Origin: Topomyia yanbarensis
Taxonomy: Eukaryota > Arthropoda > Insecta > Diptera > Culicidae
Assembly: GCF_030247195.1 (NCBI RefSeq)
Contig: NC_080672.1
Location: forward strand, 63,270,549 to 63,334,548
DNA: 64,000 nucleotides
Reading direction: 5' to 3'
A model generated the notes under the pieces. It worked only from the letters and a program-made list of their open reading frames with translations, was not told the origin of the DNA and searched no databases. Numbering within the stretch: the stretch's first letter is position 1; each line of letters begins with the position of its first letter. Position numbers and translations under genes: made by a program. Shown one piece after another: positions 1 through 12,523 of the stretch.

Positions 1-659
1 ATAGTGAACGGTTAGGAGAAACGAAGATAGCAAACAAATACGTATTTTCATATTCAACGAATTAGTATCTCATAGATGGCGCCGCTGTAGTTAAGTGGCA
101 AGTCTAGGGTTTTGATGGTATAGTCGCCTCTCTGATGTCGGTGATAAGCACTCAATGCAGAAGGAGACAGAAAGAAAAAAAATACTAACAATAATTAGCC
201 TTTTCAACTTTCGAAATTACTCGAACCTATTAATATGAACAACACAATTCATTTCAACAATTCACTACCACAACTATTAGCAGTTTATTCATAATCAGCC
301 ACAAACAGAAATGCAACCATATACCAACGAAGCTCATCAAATACGAAACGCAAATGCTATATCACTTTGATTGCAAAATTATACAAAATGTAAACCCAAT
401 CATAATTGAATAAAAATTTAAGTTACAAAAAATTCATTTCAATACCAGTAATGTAAAACACTCGAAATAGGAAACACATCGAATGCACGTGGCCGCGAGG
501 CACAAATTTTCGACTACTGATTCCTGATTCTGACGGCCTAAAATATTTTTGATAAGGTGGGGTTTGTACAAAAATAACATAATTGATTCTGTACCAGACT
601 ACGACGGCATAGTGGAAAATGCCTGATCTGGCCACGAAAGTATCGTCAAATCTCAAGAA
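1..659. other. No gene recognised
   Basis: AT-rich sequence with short frames only. A short stretch near 118-150 resembles part of the SINE body at about 25335-25365 (CCTCTCTG followed by GTCGGT), so a SINE remnant is possible but weak. I see no other structure. Confidence 0.4.
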
Positions 660-935
660 GTCTAGGAGGAGAATTAAACTGGATTCCTAGTTTTAAGATA
701 ATTGCAAAAAAAGTTTAAACAGGCTATTGTAACCCACTGTTGTATATAGCATTGAATGTCTAGTTTTAAGATAGCTGTAAAAAATTTCCTCTTTTATAAA
801 AAAATATTTCAACATTGTAACCTCCAAGTTTTAAGATATCCAACATGTAAAAACAAACGAGTTTGGCACCGTCAAGCTAACGCATTTGTGCCTATCAAAT
901 AAACGAAATGAAAAAATAAATAAAAAGTCCAGGAG
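660..935 (+). mobile_element. LINE 3' UTR-like fragment
   Basis: The motif CTAGTTTTAAGATA recurs at spacings of tens of bases, with pyrimidine and A-rich spacers between copies. The same degenerate repeat fills 62750-63115, just downstream of a LINE ORF2 C-terminus on the + strand, so this stretch is probably the 3' UTR of the same LINE family without its coding part. It ends in an A-rich segment containing AATAAA-like bases. Confidence 0.5.
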
Positions 936-1562
936 TCATTTTTAGAGGTTTTCATGAAGATTTGTCCATTCACAATCCCTGATGTGATGAAAAAATTAAA
1001 ATTTTCCACATGCGCGGATCGCTTACCAAACAAGGACTTTGTACCGAATTTCGACATCTTCTTCTTCCACTTTCTGTACAGCTTCCTTGTGCAAATTTTG
1101 CCACCTTGTTGCCGCTCCTGGTGCCTTTCGAACTGTATATACCGTAAACCGGGGTGACTTTGACCACTTGAAACTTTTCACGTAGATTGCTTATTTGGCC
1201 AGAATAGTCTACCGTATCCTTAAAATTTGAAATGAGTTTTGCTCTAAAAGTTATAAAATACTGATTTGTTATATTTTTTAAGTATATTTTTCGGTTTTTG
1301 GGTACAAAAACCACAAAAAACCGAAATTTTACTTTACCTTATTTTACGAAGCTTCGTATAGTGTCTATTTTTTTATAAAACAAATAAAGTTTTGATTTTA
1401 ACAAGAGTAATAAATTTTAAGTGAGTTTTAATTTTTCTATAGAGTGGGGTGCGCCAAATTTATTTTCAATAGTTCGCTTATTTTGAAAAGAATTTTTTGT
1501 AAATCTAATTGGGAATAATTTCAGATTATCTCTAGCTAAAATTCGCAATATTTTTGTATATT

Positions 1563-1715
1563 CAGTGGCGGATCCAGGGGGAGGGTCTTGGGGGTCCGGA
1601 CTCCCCCCCCCCCCTGAAAATTTTTAATATCTTGAGAATTTTTAAAAAAGTTTCTTTTTTAAATTCATTCTAAGTTCAAAACCCCCTCCGAAATTTTTTT
1701 CTGGATCCGCTCCTG
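1563..1715. mobile_element. hAT-like MITE, 153 bp
   Basis: Inverted ends CAGTGGCGGATCCAG and CTGGATCCGCTCCTG are flanked by the exact 8-bp duplication TGTATATT (1555-1562 and 1716-1723). The interior is a run of C and AT-rich sequence with no coding capacity. The 8-bp duplication and CAG terminus are the hAT signature. A longer relative lies at 38408-38653. The empty site is visible in the copy at 10031-10940. Confidence 0.9.
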
Positions 1716-2135
1716 TGTATATTCAATACTCCATAGCGTTAAAATGGATGAAACTCTTTGTACATTGATAAACTACTGAAGTAAAACAAGTAGAGCAGTT
1801 GAAAATGTTTTCAGATTCTTTTATTCTAGTTGGGCTCAAATTTTACGAATTTTGGTAACTCGAATTTTACAGTAGATTGGAATACTTTGTACTATACCAA
1901 TTAACATCTATTTTTAATATTTAATAATTGAATATCTTATCATAATTAGTCTAAACAAACATTTGAATGAAAAATATTGAGATCAAGAATTTAATGTGGG
2001 TGAACATGCAGGTTATCAAAGTCACCCCGGAATACGAAAGCGGACTTGAAATTTAAATCATTTTTGGACAAATAATTATCAGCGAACAATTTGAGGTAAA
2101 ACCATCAAATCTTCTTCAGCATACATCAGTACATG

Positions 2136-2383
2136 CACACTTAAAAATACATCACGCAAGATGCACATAAAGGGAGCGTCACAATTCGCTTGAATTTACA
2201 TTCAAGAACATGCAAAAATGCATTTTGTTAACAATTCTACATCTCCATTCAACCGAGTTCTACATCAAAAGAGACACAATATTTTATTTCACATGTCAAA
2301 ACATGTAAAATTACAGTATTAGACAGCAAAATACGTCGCAATGTTGTTTACGTCAAATGTAATTTTCATTATTTCTAAGAGTG
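2136..2383. mobile_element. MITE with CACWCTTA-type ends, 248 bp
   Basis: The ends CACACTTAAAAATACA and TATTTCTAAGAGTG are imperfect inverted repeats. TG precedes and follows the element, and the uninterrupted target (ACATGGTTTA) is present in the copy at 10031-10940, so the borders are set by comparison. There is no coding capacity. The duplication is only 2 bp and is TG, not TA. Confidence 0.7.
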
Positions 2384-2508
2384 TGGTTTAAAAATATTAA
2401 ACTTGAAAAAAATGTGTAGCGTTGAAAAATATGTAGTGATCACTTTGAAAAGTGATCGGTACGCATTGTAGTATTGTAGAAAACATTTCTTTTGAGCGAG
2501 TAAATGCG

Positions 2509-3417
2509 CTATAATCTAGGCTCATTAGCCAGGGCAGGACTAAATACGCCCTGGCCCAGCGTGCCCATGCGTAAAGACGGTACTGCGTCTTTGACTGTCT
2601 TCTTGCTCTTCCGAAGTTCCCGCTTCATCATGGCCCGGTACTGCTCCACCGGGAGCAGCTCCGGACAGTTTGGCGGATTCATGTGCTTTAGAACAAAATG
2701 GACAGCATTGGCCTCATACCACTCCAGAACACTTTTAGAATAGTGGCATGATGCCAAATCTGGCCAAAATAGCGGAGCTTCGTCGTGCTGCTGCAAGAAC
2801 AGCAAAAGGCGCTTCTCGAGGCACTCAGATTTGTAGATCTCGCCATTTACTGTGCCCTTCGTCACGAAAGGCTCACTCCTCAGTCCGCAAGAGCAGATGG
2901 TCTGCCAAATGAGATATTTGGAGGCGAACTTCGACATTTTCTTCTTCTTAAATTTGTCGTCCACATAGAACTTGCTCTTGCCGGTGAAAAACTCCAACCT
3001 CGGAATTTGCTTAAAATCGGCTTTTATATACGTTTCGTCGTCCATCACACAGTAACTATATTTTGTCAGCATCTTCTCGTAGAGCTTCCGTGCCCGAGTT
3101 TTAGCCGTCGATTGTTGCCGCTCATCGCGGCTCGGGAAGTTCTGTACCTTGTATGTATGTAGTCCAGCTCTCTTCTTTGCATTCTGGACGTAGCTCTGCA
3201 ACATGCCGTTCTTTTTAGCCAAATCACGGCTTGAGACGTTGGGATTTGCTTTAATCATCCGCTTCATCTTTCCCTGCGTCTCAATTTTCGTTGAATCGAA
3301 AAACACGACTTCGAGTTTGACAGCATGTAAACAATACACATCAATGAGATAGTGTACAAAACTTGGTTGATTTTTACCCAATGGTAAAAAAGTTATGCCC
3401 TGTTGAATGTGTCGCAA
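2509..3417 (-). pseudogene. DD37E mariner (ITmD37E-type) transposase remnant
   Basis: A 302-residue open frame resembles IS630-Tc1-mariner transposases. The DDETYIK motif (Asp126/127) is the first catalytic aspartate. WPDLASCHY holds the second (Asp220) and PVEQY the third (Glu258). Exactly 37 residues separate the last two, the DD37E spacing described from mosquitoes. The segment RDLAKK (about 64-69) to AKKRAGLHTYK is the second helix-turn-helix. Residues 1-45 do not look like the family N-terminus, so the first DNA-binding helix-turn-helix is missing. After about residue 278 the frame runs into unrelated sequence that recurs near 19013-19070. No terminal inverted repeats could be paired around it. 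It is probably inactive. Confidence 0.8.
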
Positions 3418-3760
3418 TAATTTCGTGTTCGCCCTTTATTCGGTTGATCCAAAAGCTTGTATAAGGACACTAAATGGGTGCTGAAGCTTCCAGGGCAGAT
3501 CGAAAAATAGAGTTCCCGCAAACAAAATGGATCAGTGAACTATTTGGCGATTCCTATAATGACACCGAGATTTCTATCTGCCTGATTTTTGAATGTCAGT
3601 TGTGAGTCCAGGAGTACTCGGAGATCTCTGATAACTGTCATTCTCTCTAGCTATTCCCCGGAGATGGTGTAGTTCCAGAATATTGAATTTTTCTGCATGT
3701 AAAACATATTATGGAGCACTTGAACACGCTGCACACGGTGTCTTTTTTTAACAACTTTAT

Positions 3761-5978
3761 CAGGGTTGTTAATCGATAATTAATCGTCATCGTCGATAAC
3801 GTTAACCACCCGTCAACGTCATCGGAAACTCCGTTAACGATAATGTATCGTCGCCTTCATCGTCATCGTCGATAATTGTATCGTCGTATTCATCGTCATC
3901 GTTGGTTCATCGGCTATCGCGATACATTTTGCGTTACTTTCCCGTTTATTGGAGTTGAAGTTGATGCGGTTTATTTTCAATTGCTTAGAAATAAATAACC
4001 ATTGAAGGACACGTTGTTGGCAGTTGAAAATCAATAGTTTTGGACAGTTTCTATGCACAGCGGGGTCCGACGATGTGCAAAAATGGAATTTTTCGTCAAC
4101 TTTTCGAAAGTGTTTTATATTGAAGGAAAAGTTGACAGTTGACAATCAATAGTTTTGGACATTTTCAATGTACCGTCGGTGCGTCAAAATAGAAATTTTT
4201 TCAACTTTTCGCGAACTTTTTATATTGAAGAGCAGGTTGATGGCAGTTGAAAATCGATAGTTTTGGACATTTTCAATTCACAGGAGGATCCACCAGCACA
4301 CAGTGTTTCCAAAATGGCAAAAAGGTGATAGAAATTCTTTGAACCACGAAAAAACATTTTTTAGCTATAGTGTCTTCAGTAGAGTTTATTTATATTTTTT
4401 TGCATTTAAAAAAGTATTAGTTGGGTGATTAATCCCTCTAAAGCTGCGAATCAAGTTTTTTTGGTCACTTATGAAAAAAAAACTTTATTTGGCAAAGTAG
4501 TTGAGAATATTTTAAGTATTAACTTCGCTGAAGAGACTATGTGTCTATTTGTCGATTTTAATATACATTTGTGGAGGTTTCTTTGATATATCCCTGAAAA
4601 TGACTTTTTTCAAAATACTTTTCCTGGTAATTTTGTAGAAATTCAAAATGTTCCAAGATTTTGTTCTGCATAAGAAAATACAGAATTTTTGTAATGTAAG
4701 TTTATTTGTATCTCTTATAACTTAGAAGTTATCGACTGTTTTAAGGCCAAAAAGCAATATTTTGGTATGGAAGCACCAAATTTCCGCAGACGAAGCTGTA
4801 CCAATACGAATTTGTAAAACAAACACTATCAAAACCGTTTGGTGGACTCTAGCCAACGTTCAAGTCAAATTCGAGTAAATTCCTTTTTTAGCATATTTTG
4901 CTTATCTTAGAGATGCAAAATATTCAAAAATAAAAATATTGTGCTATATAAAACCTCCTTAAGGGAAATTTTTACTAAATGATTAGAACGGGTTATGAGG
5001 CTTTGCCGAGGGACTAAAGAAGAATATTTTAACCGCTGCTGTTTATTAAAAAGAAAGAAAAAAATATGTTAGTCCAGGTGTTTCGACTTCGTCTCTTCAG
5101 AACCAGAAAAAAATGCGCCGATTTTGTCAATGTCATAGTTTTATCAGCCTAAAATTTACCAAAGGACTGATAAAAACGGGTCTTCGCTGTATTCAAAAAA
5201 CGACTAGAACTCAATTATGAGGCCGTTCATAAATTACACTGCATATATAAGGGTAAAAATAGGAATCATGAAGCATCTTGTTACATAGTGGAGAGAAGAA
5301 ACGGAGGAGGGGGCTAAAAGCTTCCCAACTAGAAAAGGAAATCAAACATTGGAAATATACATATACTCCTTTTTTAAATCCAACATCTTCTAGTTTAAAT
5401 TAAAATTATAATAAAATTTGTAAATCATCACACCACATAAATGTGTAGTGTAACTTGTGAATGGCCTAATAATAGTGGTTTAGTAGTTTTTCAATATATG
5501 TTTTTGCGTGCTAAAAATTACTAATTGCACAATAGCTCAAAATTTGTTTTCTTCATTGTCAAAACAATTTTGGTCACCTTTTTGCCGCTTGGAAACACTG
5601 TGCACCTGGGACTCTTCTGTGCACCAACTTACTCGAAAAGTAGAAAAAATTCCATTTTGACACATCGTTGGACCCTTCAAAACTTAAAAATTTTTGATTT
5701 TCAACTGCCAACAACGTTCCCTTCAATAAATATTTATTTCTAAACAATTGAAAGTTAACCGCATCAACTTCAACTCCAATAAACGGGAAAGTAACGCAAA
5801 ATGTATCGCGATAACCGATGAACCAACGATGACGATGAATACGACGATACAATTATCGACGATGACGATGAAGGCGACGATACATTATCGTTAACGGAGT
5901 TTCCGATGACGATACATTATCGTTAACGAGTAACGCCGATAAATTATCGTGAAAAATGTATCGTATTAACAACCCTGA
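3761..5978. mobile_element. hAT-like foldback element, 2218 bp
   Basis: The termini CAGGGTTGTTAAT and ATTAACAACCCTG are flanked by the exact 8-bp duplication AACTTTAT (3753-3760 and 5979-5986). The inverted arms are long: 3761-4330 pairs with about 5570-5978, both rich in ATCGTC/GACGAT trinucleotide runs. The 1.2 kb loop is AT-rich with no recognisable protein. The 8-bp duplication and CAG ends point to hAT; no transposase is seen. Confidence 0.85.
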
Positions 5979-7318
5979 ACTTTATGCAAAAAATTGAGCA
6001 TCTCTGAAACTTCAGGATATGAAAGAATGGGCTTTCCCCTTTCATTTGAAACCAACATCAAAATAATCCGTCGGGGGGTCTAGAGCAACTTTTTTTTTGA
6101 AGTTTTTTTTCGTGAAAACATGGATTTTACAATAGAACTAGTTCATATTTCTGTCCCTAGATGGTACTCTAGACATTCGGACAACACTAAAAGTGAGAAT
6201 CTGGTAGATATTTTAATTGTCTACAACTTTGTAAAAAACTAAAACCCGATTTGAAATTATCCGGAAAAATTGTTTAATATTTTAACGAAGTCTAAGTCTA
6301 AGTTAGTTTCACGGAAACCCTGGTGATTTGTAAATCAATTCACACGCACTTTTTTCATTTGCCAAATACCTGTGTTTAGTTGAACAGTGCATTCAGCGGA
6401 ATTTGAGAGCTTGGAAAGTCTCATCTTTTAGCTGAAAATTATAATTCCAGATTCCACCTGATATAGGGCACCATTAATATTTTTGGGATGAAAAGTCTTA
6501 GATAAGTGTTGACCAAACTAGTATGACGTTAATATTCTTTTCCAAGATGATGAGTGATTCCTCCCGCAGAAACAGCTTTTTCAATGATGTATGCCTTCTG
6601 TTTTATTTTTTCGATTGTTCTCGGTGATGACTGATAACTATTCTTGTATCAACCTTCTACTTTGTTAGCATCTTCGTATAAAATTCACTTGTCCTGAACT
6701 TCAACCTTTACACGGTTAAATAAAACAACCTGCAGAATAAGTTCTTTTAACTTACTTTTGAGTTGTGCGTCGCTTTTGCACTTATCAGTGTTGTCAAAAA
6801 CAAAACGAGAGATTCGACTCAGTCGAGGTCTTCCGTGGAGGAAGGTACTCAAAATTAGGTAAATTCAACTTAAATTTGAGTATAAAAAACCTATCAATGA
6901 GTTGTAATTTTTGCCGTGGTTAAATGGAAACTACCTTCAACACGGTTTACTAGGGTTACCAACCGTCCTTATTTTAAAGGACATGTCCTTATTTTCGACG
7001 ACTTTGAAAAGCGTCCTTATTTTGCTTAAAATGTCCTTATTTTAGTCTCAAGCCGTGGTAGACATATTTGAAATCTTTGAGATCAAATTTATTACGAGAG
7101 AAATAAACTATTCAATTATTTTCATTGGTCACTTCTTTCCGAGTTTTTTGTCAATAAATATGGCTACTTTTACAATGTTGATATTGACCAATTTAACAAA
7201 TTTAACTCATGTTTGAGTTAGTGTTTTTCACTGCAGTAAGTAGCGGCGGATAAACCAAAATTCCGACAGAAGCCAGCCAGAACTCCGGCACGTATTCTAT
7301 CTGGATGGGCTGGATTTA

Positions 7319-7607
7319 CCCGGTCAGCGTGGCAAGCAGAAAGTTAGTACTAATCTGCATCAGAATATGCCTTAACCCGCACACTCCTAAAGATCCCTAT
7401 TGCCTGGGTCTTTGCACAGTTTATGCCCGAGTTATGCCAGAGTTTTGCTCGGTTCCTGTCAAAATTTGTCAGAAAATGCGAGCGAAACCGAGTTCGCCCT
7501 AGCTCAACTAACCCGACAGGATACGCGCAGAAATCTGACAGGGCTGCCAAACCAAGACTTTCAGAAATCTAGCAGAGCGGTCTCTGCCAGAAAATTTACT
7601 CAATGGG
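7319..7607 (+). mobile_element. Family E element (CCC...GGG, 2-bp TSD), copy 1
   Basis: Starts CCCGGTCAGCGTGGCAAGCA and ends ACTCAATGGG, flanked by TA on both sides (7317-7318, 7608-7609). It is a shortened version of the 492 bp copy at 47321-47812. It sits inside the left target duplication of the next element (7611-7773), so it inserted after that one. Confidence 0.7.
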
Positions 7608-7610
7608 TAC

Positions 7611-7773
7611 TAGAGCACTCTAGTTAGTGTGTGGCCATGAGACCATGACGTAATACGTATGACGTATCCAAACGAACATGAAATTTGACGTATTCATAAT
7701 AGAAATATGTCAGATTTCTGCTCGTTTGGATACGTCAAACTCGTGTTGGCCACACTCTAACTAGAGTGCTCTA
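7611..7773. mobile_element. hAT-like foldback MITE, 163 bp
   Basis: The inverted ends TAGAGCACTCTAG and CTAGAGTGCTCTA continue inward through CACACTAACT-like arms. The 8-bp duplication GGATTTAC is intact on the right (7774-7781) and split on the left by the family E insertion (GGATTTA, then E, then TAC). There is no coding sequence. Confidence 0.75.
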
Positions 7774-9389
7774 GGATTTACTGGAGAGGCGTATATACCC
7801 AATAAACGAAAAAGCGACTAGGCTGGTTTAAATAGACGCCGACGAGCGATAAGATATTGAAACTTTGTATAGGCCAGAGATAACAAACATATTGAGATGC
7901 GCGAAGACTGCAACTAAAAATTCCAATCGAACCCAAACCAACGATTCCAATCGAGCTATGTGAACAAATATGCCGGATTTAGGAAGAAACGCGTGATTTC
8001 AAACACATAATGTAGGTCTTGTGGAGAAAATGTGCTGAAAAATATGTGCATGAAAACGAACATTGATTCTTTTATTATATTAAATCATAGTTAAAGTTGT
8101 CTTTCAAAATTAACTACTCGTTTTTTTAATTCATTTTCGTTAGGGTATAATCTACTGATACTGAAAGGGGGAGGGAAGTTTGGGGCGGTCGACATTCAGT
8201 GTGTCCTTATTTTGCTCTCAGCCGATTTGGTAACCCTAGGTTTACCTAATTTTAACTTCCCCCACGATACCACGAGATTGAGTCAAAGGAACTCAATTGT
8301 AGGTAGTTTTTCGTTTCCGTGTATATTTGAACAAACTCAATGAAACTGTTAACACCATTGCAATATTTCGCGAATTTCATTGCAATGCTTGGTTAAAAAC
8401 GCTGATTATCTTTTTCAAAATTAACTCAATGTGACAAACAGTGAACAAAAAACTTTGAGTTTTTGGATCAAGATAATTGTTTTTGGGATATATTCGTGAA
8501 TTTATATGTATATGTATAAGGTTTTTCTTGTACTCAAATCATATTTTGTTTTCAAAAGTAATACATTTCGCATAATCTAGAATCAATTTATTAACGATTT
8601 CTCACATAATTGATAGGAAATGGCCGTAAAATCCACACACAATATACTTTGCGGAAAAAGTTTTAATAAATCGTTTCACGCTAACCACTAATTTGGACAC
8701 TGTGGTTTGCGTTCAATTATAAACTGTGTGTCCCAACATTTCGTCTTGAACAGAATTATAATAACTGACTTAAACGATCATAATCTAAATTATGCGACGT
8801 GTAACTAAGCAATACCTTCCGATGAATGGTAGTTCCTTCGAACCTATCGGGAAAGATTACAAACTTGAACCAAAAGCACAAATAGTTTTCTGTCTCTGTC
8901 AAACATCCTCAATAGGAACTGTCAACTAAGAAGTTGTAATGATTAATATTTTCATGTCAGTAAACCAAATTATTTTTTTGGTAGTGAAATAAGTGCGAGA
9001 AAATATATTTCCAAACCACTAGGCCTCGTGTGAAACTATCTTAGATATAACTTCGTTAAAATCTTTAACAACTTTTCCGGATGATTTCAGATCAATTTTA
9101 AGTTGTCAACAAACTTGTAGACAATTAAATTTTCTATCAAATTCTCACATTTAGTGTTTTTCGAATATCTAAAGCACCATCTAAGGACAAAAATATGAAC
9201 TAGCTCGAGTAGTAAAACCAATATTGTCACGAAAAAAAACTTAAAAAAAAAATTTCTCTGGACCCCCCGACGGATCATTTTGATCTTAGTTTCAAATGAA
9301 AGGGGAAAGTCCATTCTTTCATATTCCGAAGTTTCAGAGATGCTAAATTTTTTTGCATAAGGTTGTTCTAATAAATACACCGTGTGCAC

Positions 9390-10030
9390 AGAAGAGTATT
9401 CGTATCAAAAAGCTGGCCAAAAGTATTAATAAAATTTGTTGTACGAAAACGATTCGGCAATGAATGGAAACCAGAGTAATAAGATGTGCTAAGAAGTTTT
9501 CATATGAAATTATATTGTAATTATGTTTGTATGCATCTTAAAGTGCGATTCCAACTTTCTGTAACAATAATTCGAAAGCGTTGTTCCGTGCAAGGTAGAC
9601 CGTTATGCTGCGCGTAACTTGTGTTGCGTCTATTCAGTTCAAACTTTGAATCTTTTACAATATTTGGAATAAACCACTCAAATTTTGCACAAATATTCTA
9701 TGAAAGTAGACTAATTGGTTAAAAATATTGAAAAAGCAGTCAATTCTAAAATTGCATAAATAAGTGATAAGAAACTGAATAATATATCGTTTTGTAAAGT
9801 GCCTATTAAACACAAAATGGCAGTAAGTGGCAGCAATTTTGCTCTTGATTCACTTACTGGGACACTGATTTATTTAATGGTATTGAAACTTGAGGTGAGA
9901 AATGGTAAGAACATAAATAAAGATCATATTATAATAACAACATATTTGGAAAATATTGTACAATATATTCAGCTCAATTATAACTGTCATATTCATTGAT
10001 ATATGCGGTTAATTTCGATTTTCGAATGTA
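9390..10030. other. No gene recognised
   Basis: AT-rich sequence with only a 66-codon chance frame. I see no repeats shared with the rest of the window. Confidence 0.4.
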
Positions 10031-10940
10031 CCGTAAACCGGGGTGACATTGATCACTTTTCGAAGTAATCATTCCATATTTTTAGAAGTAACACATTTTT
10101 TCAAGTTTAATATTTTTAAACCATGTACTGATGTATGGAGAACAAGATTGGATGGTTTTACCTAAAATTGTCGGCTCACAGCTATTTTCTCAAAAATGAT
10201 TTCAAGTTGAAGTCCGTTTTCGTGTTCCGGGGTGACTTTGGTAAGCTGTATGTTCACCCACATTAAGTTAATGATGTCAATGTTTTTCATTCAAATGTTT
10301 GTTTACACTAACTGTGGACAGATACTCATTGTTAAATAGATGTTAATTGGTATTATATAAAGTATTTCAATGTACTGTAAAATTCGAGTAACCAAAATTC
10401 GTATAATTTGTGTACAACTAGAATAAAAGATTCTGAAAAGCTTTAAAACTGCTAAAATTGTTTTTTAAGTATTTTATCAATGTACGAACAGTTTCATCCA
10501 TTTTAACACGTTGGAATATTGAACAATAAAAAAAATGTTGCGAATTTTAGCTTAAAATAATTTGAAATAATTGCCAACTAGTTTCACAAAAAATGTATTA
10601 AAAATAAACAAACTCTTAAAACTAAATTTAGCATATCCCAATCTAAAGGAAAATTAAAACTCGCTTGTAATTTATTATTCTTGCTCAAATCTGAGATTTA
10701 TTTGTTTCATAAAAAATAGACACTTTACGAAGCTTCATAAAAACAGGTAATGTCAAATTTCAGTTTTTTCTAGTTTTTGTACCCAAAAACCGAACAATAT
10801 ACTCAAAAAGTATAACAAATCAGGATTTTATAAGTTTAGAGTAAAAATCATTTCAAATTAAAATGATTCGGTAGACTATTCTGGGTTAATAAGCGATCTA
10901 CGAAAAAAGTTTCGAGTGATCAAAGTCACCCCGGTTTACG
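10031..10940. mobile_element. Intact TA-flanked pogo/mariner-type element, 910 bp
   Basis: Starts CCGTAAACCGGGGTGACATT and ends with the matching inverted repeat ...CACCCCGGTTTACG, with TA on both sides (10029-10030, 10941-10942). A subterminal copy of the CCGGGGTGAC motif lies near 10227-10237. There is no coding capacity. It is the uninterrupted counterpart of 1142-2459. Confidence 0.85.
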
Positions 10941-11275
10941 TACATACCAATGGATTTAGCAGATACTTTAGGACTAGCCGATAGATAATACTGGTTCTTG
11001 GATAAATGAAAGTAAATATCTTGACTTTTTTGACGAGAATTTATCGCTTTTATCTTATTTTAACTCTGACGGCTGATGCCGGATGCAAATGAAATAAATA
11101 AATCAAGCAAGGCTTCCAAATTGTGTAGTAGCTACCTAGGAAACCAGTCATGTATGATTAGAAGTTATTGCACGAGTTTGAAGTTTTCGCTTTTGGCCAG
11201 TTTTTAGGGTCAAATACTCCTCTGTGCGCTGAGAGCCAGCAAGTTGCGATTACACCAACCAAAGAAAGCATCTAA

Positions 11276-12152
11276 GGGAACGTACACTAATTACGTAAGG
11301 CTTTTTTAGAACTATTCAACCTCCCCTTCCCCCAGATAAGAGTTCGTAAGATTTTGGTGAACTTCCCCTCCCCCCCTACATAAGATCTTATCATGATTTG
11401 TGTAATTAAAAAATCATTGTTAATTCATTAAATTATACCATAGCGCAACCGATACTTATAGAACTATTAAAAGAAAATTCTGGACAAAATTTAACTATAA
11501 TCATCCGCAGCAATTTTATTTGCATCCCAATCTCGCCCAGTAGAAATTTCAGATTAATTTTTTATAGATATTCAGCAACTTTGATTTGGTCAACATAATT
11601 TGCTTCGCTATATTCTACTTTCTTTGAGACTATTTCCTTGTGATGTAGAACTCAAAAGAATTCATAACCTCTTCTGGTGTGAATTTATTTCAACTATAAG
11701 GGTATCAACACTACTTAACTTGTAAGACAGATTGTGACTCCAGTTCTTAATCAGAACAATGTACCACCAAGAGTCAAGAAATTGCTGAAACTGCTCCAAA
11801 ACCATCGACAATAAAGCCACTCCCCACGTTGGCAACAATCAACAAAATTCCATAACTAATTTAACTATCGTATTCTGTCGCTGAAAAACACTTCAATTTG
11901 AGGTCCGCCTTTCCTTGACCATGATGTACAATATGTGCTTACATTGTTTGATATACAAAATGTGCATGGCACAAATAAGAAATAGTTTCTTTTCTTATGA
12001 AAAGAATATTTTTCTTATTGATTTCATTTTTCATGCATGTTTTATGATATTACGTAAGAAGGGAGGAACCGTCCCTCCCCCTCAGATTAGAATGTGTAAG
12101 ATATTGTGAAACTCCCCCGCCCCCCATATGCCCTTACGTAGTGTATGGCCCC
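11276..12152. mobile_element. 3-bp-TSD (PIF/Harbinger-like) element, 877 bp
   Basis: Imperfect inverted ends GGGAACGTACACTAATTACG and CGTAGTGTATGGCCCC are flanked by TAA on both sides (11273-11275, 12153-12155). A C-rich motif (CCTCCCC... AGAT... GTAAGAT... CTCCCC) occurs near both ends in direct orientation. The interior is AT-rich without a transposase. A TAA duplication is typical of PIF/Harbinger; the assignment is inferred. Confidence 0.7.
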
Positions 12153-12251
12153 TAAGTATTACTGTAATTCCATGCAATTTTCTATTGACCGCACAATGAG
12201 AAATAGTTTGAAATCATCAGTGTATATAAGTTTACACCCTGGATGTATAAC

Positions 12252-12520
12252 CTAACAATTGTCATTGAAGAACAACGAAAAAAGCACCGGTCCTAGATTA
12301 TTCGCTTGAGGCACTTTAGACAAGTTGATGAATCTGCAAGACTCGTTATTTCCTAATTTTATAGATAGAGAACGATTTACGAGATATGATTTAAGCCACC
12401 CTATAAAATTTGCCAAAGAGCTCAGCCGCTTCACCGTTGTCAGTAGAAGAGAGTGATCTACACGATCGAATAGTGCCTTAAAATCCGTGTATACAATATC
12501 GACTTGAGATCCAACTTAAA
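12252..12520 (-). pseudogene. LINE reverse transcriptase fragment
   Basis: On the - strand a frame reads [11 protein letters not shown] ... GWLKSYLVNR ... SKVPQANNLGPVLFSLFFND, that is reverse transcriptase blocks 3 to 5. The SGVPQGS motif has decayed to SKVPQAN. It stops before the catalytic YADD block. The upstream end abuts the BRPF pseudogene at about 12521. Confidence 0.8.
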
Positions 12521-12523
12521 AAA

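Larger units (their letters stand above)
1142..2459. mobile_element. TA-flanked pogo/mariner-type non-autonomous element, one end truncated
   Basis: The left end is CCGTAAACCGGGGTGACTTT directly after a TA. The whole length aligns in inverted orientation with the intact element at 10031-10940. The right terminus has lost the last part of its inverted repeat: it stops at AGTGATC and is followed by GGTA. Two further elements sit inside (1563-1715 and 2136-2383), and their empty sites can be read in the other copy. No transposase is seen. The TA duplication and the 5' CCG terminus fit the Tc1/mariner-pogo group; the exact family is unknown. Confidence 0.8.
6951..8238. mobile_element. TIR element TAGGGTTACC, 1288 bp
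   Basis: The ends TAGGGTTACCAA and TTGGTAACCCTA are flanked by GGTTTAC (6944-6950 and 8239-8245), an exact 7-bp match. GTCCTTATTTT is repeated four times inside the left end and once near the right end. Two further elements are nested (7319-7607 and 7611-7773). There is no coding sequence. Confidence 0.75.
3730..9389. mobile_element. 5.7 kb composite foldback element
   Basis: The left arm (3730-3760 plus 5987-6315) and right arm (9024-9389) are inverted copies of one another, beginning TGCACACGGTGT. The left arm is split by the hAT-like foldback 3761-5978. Between the arms lies the nested element 6951-8238. I could not fix a target duplication for the outer ends. No transposase is visible, so it is non-autonomous or decayed. 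Its arms share phrases (GTCCCTAG, AATTGTCTACAACTTTGT, TTTTAACGAAG) with the large palindrome at 58.1-59.6 kb, so the two are related. Confidence 0.65.
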
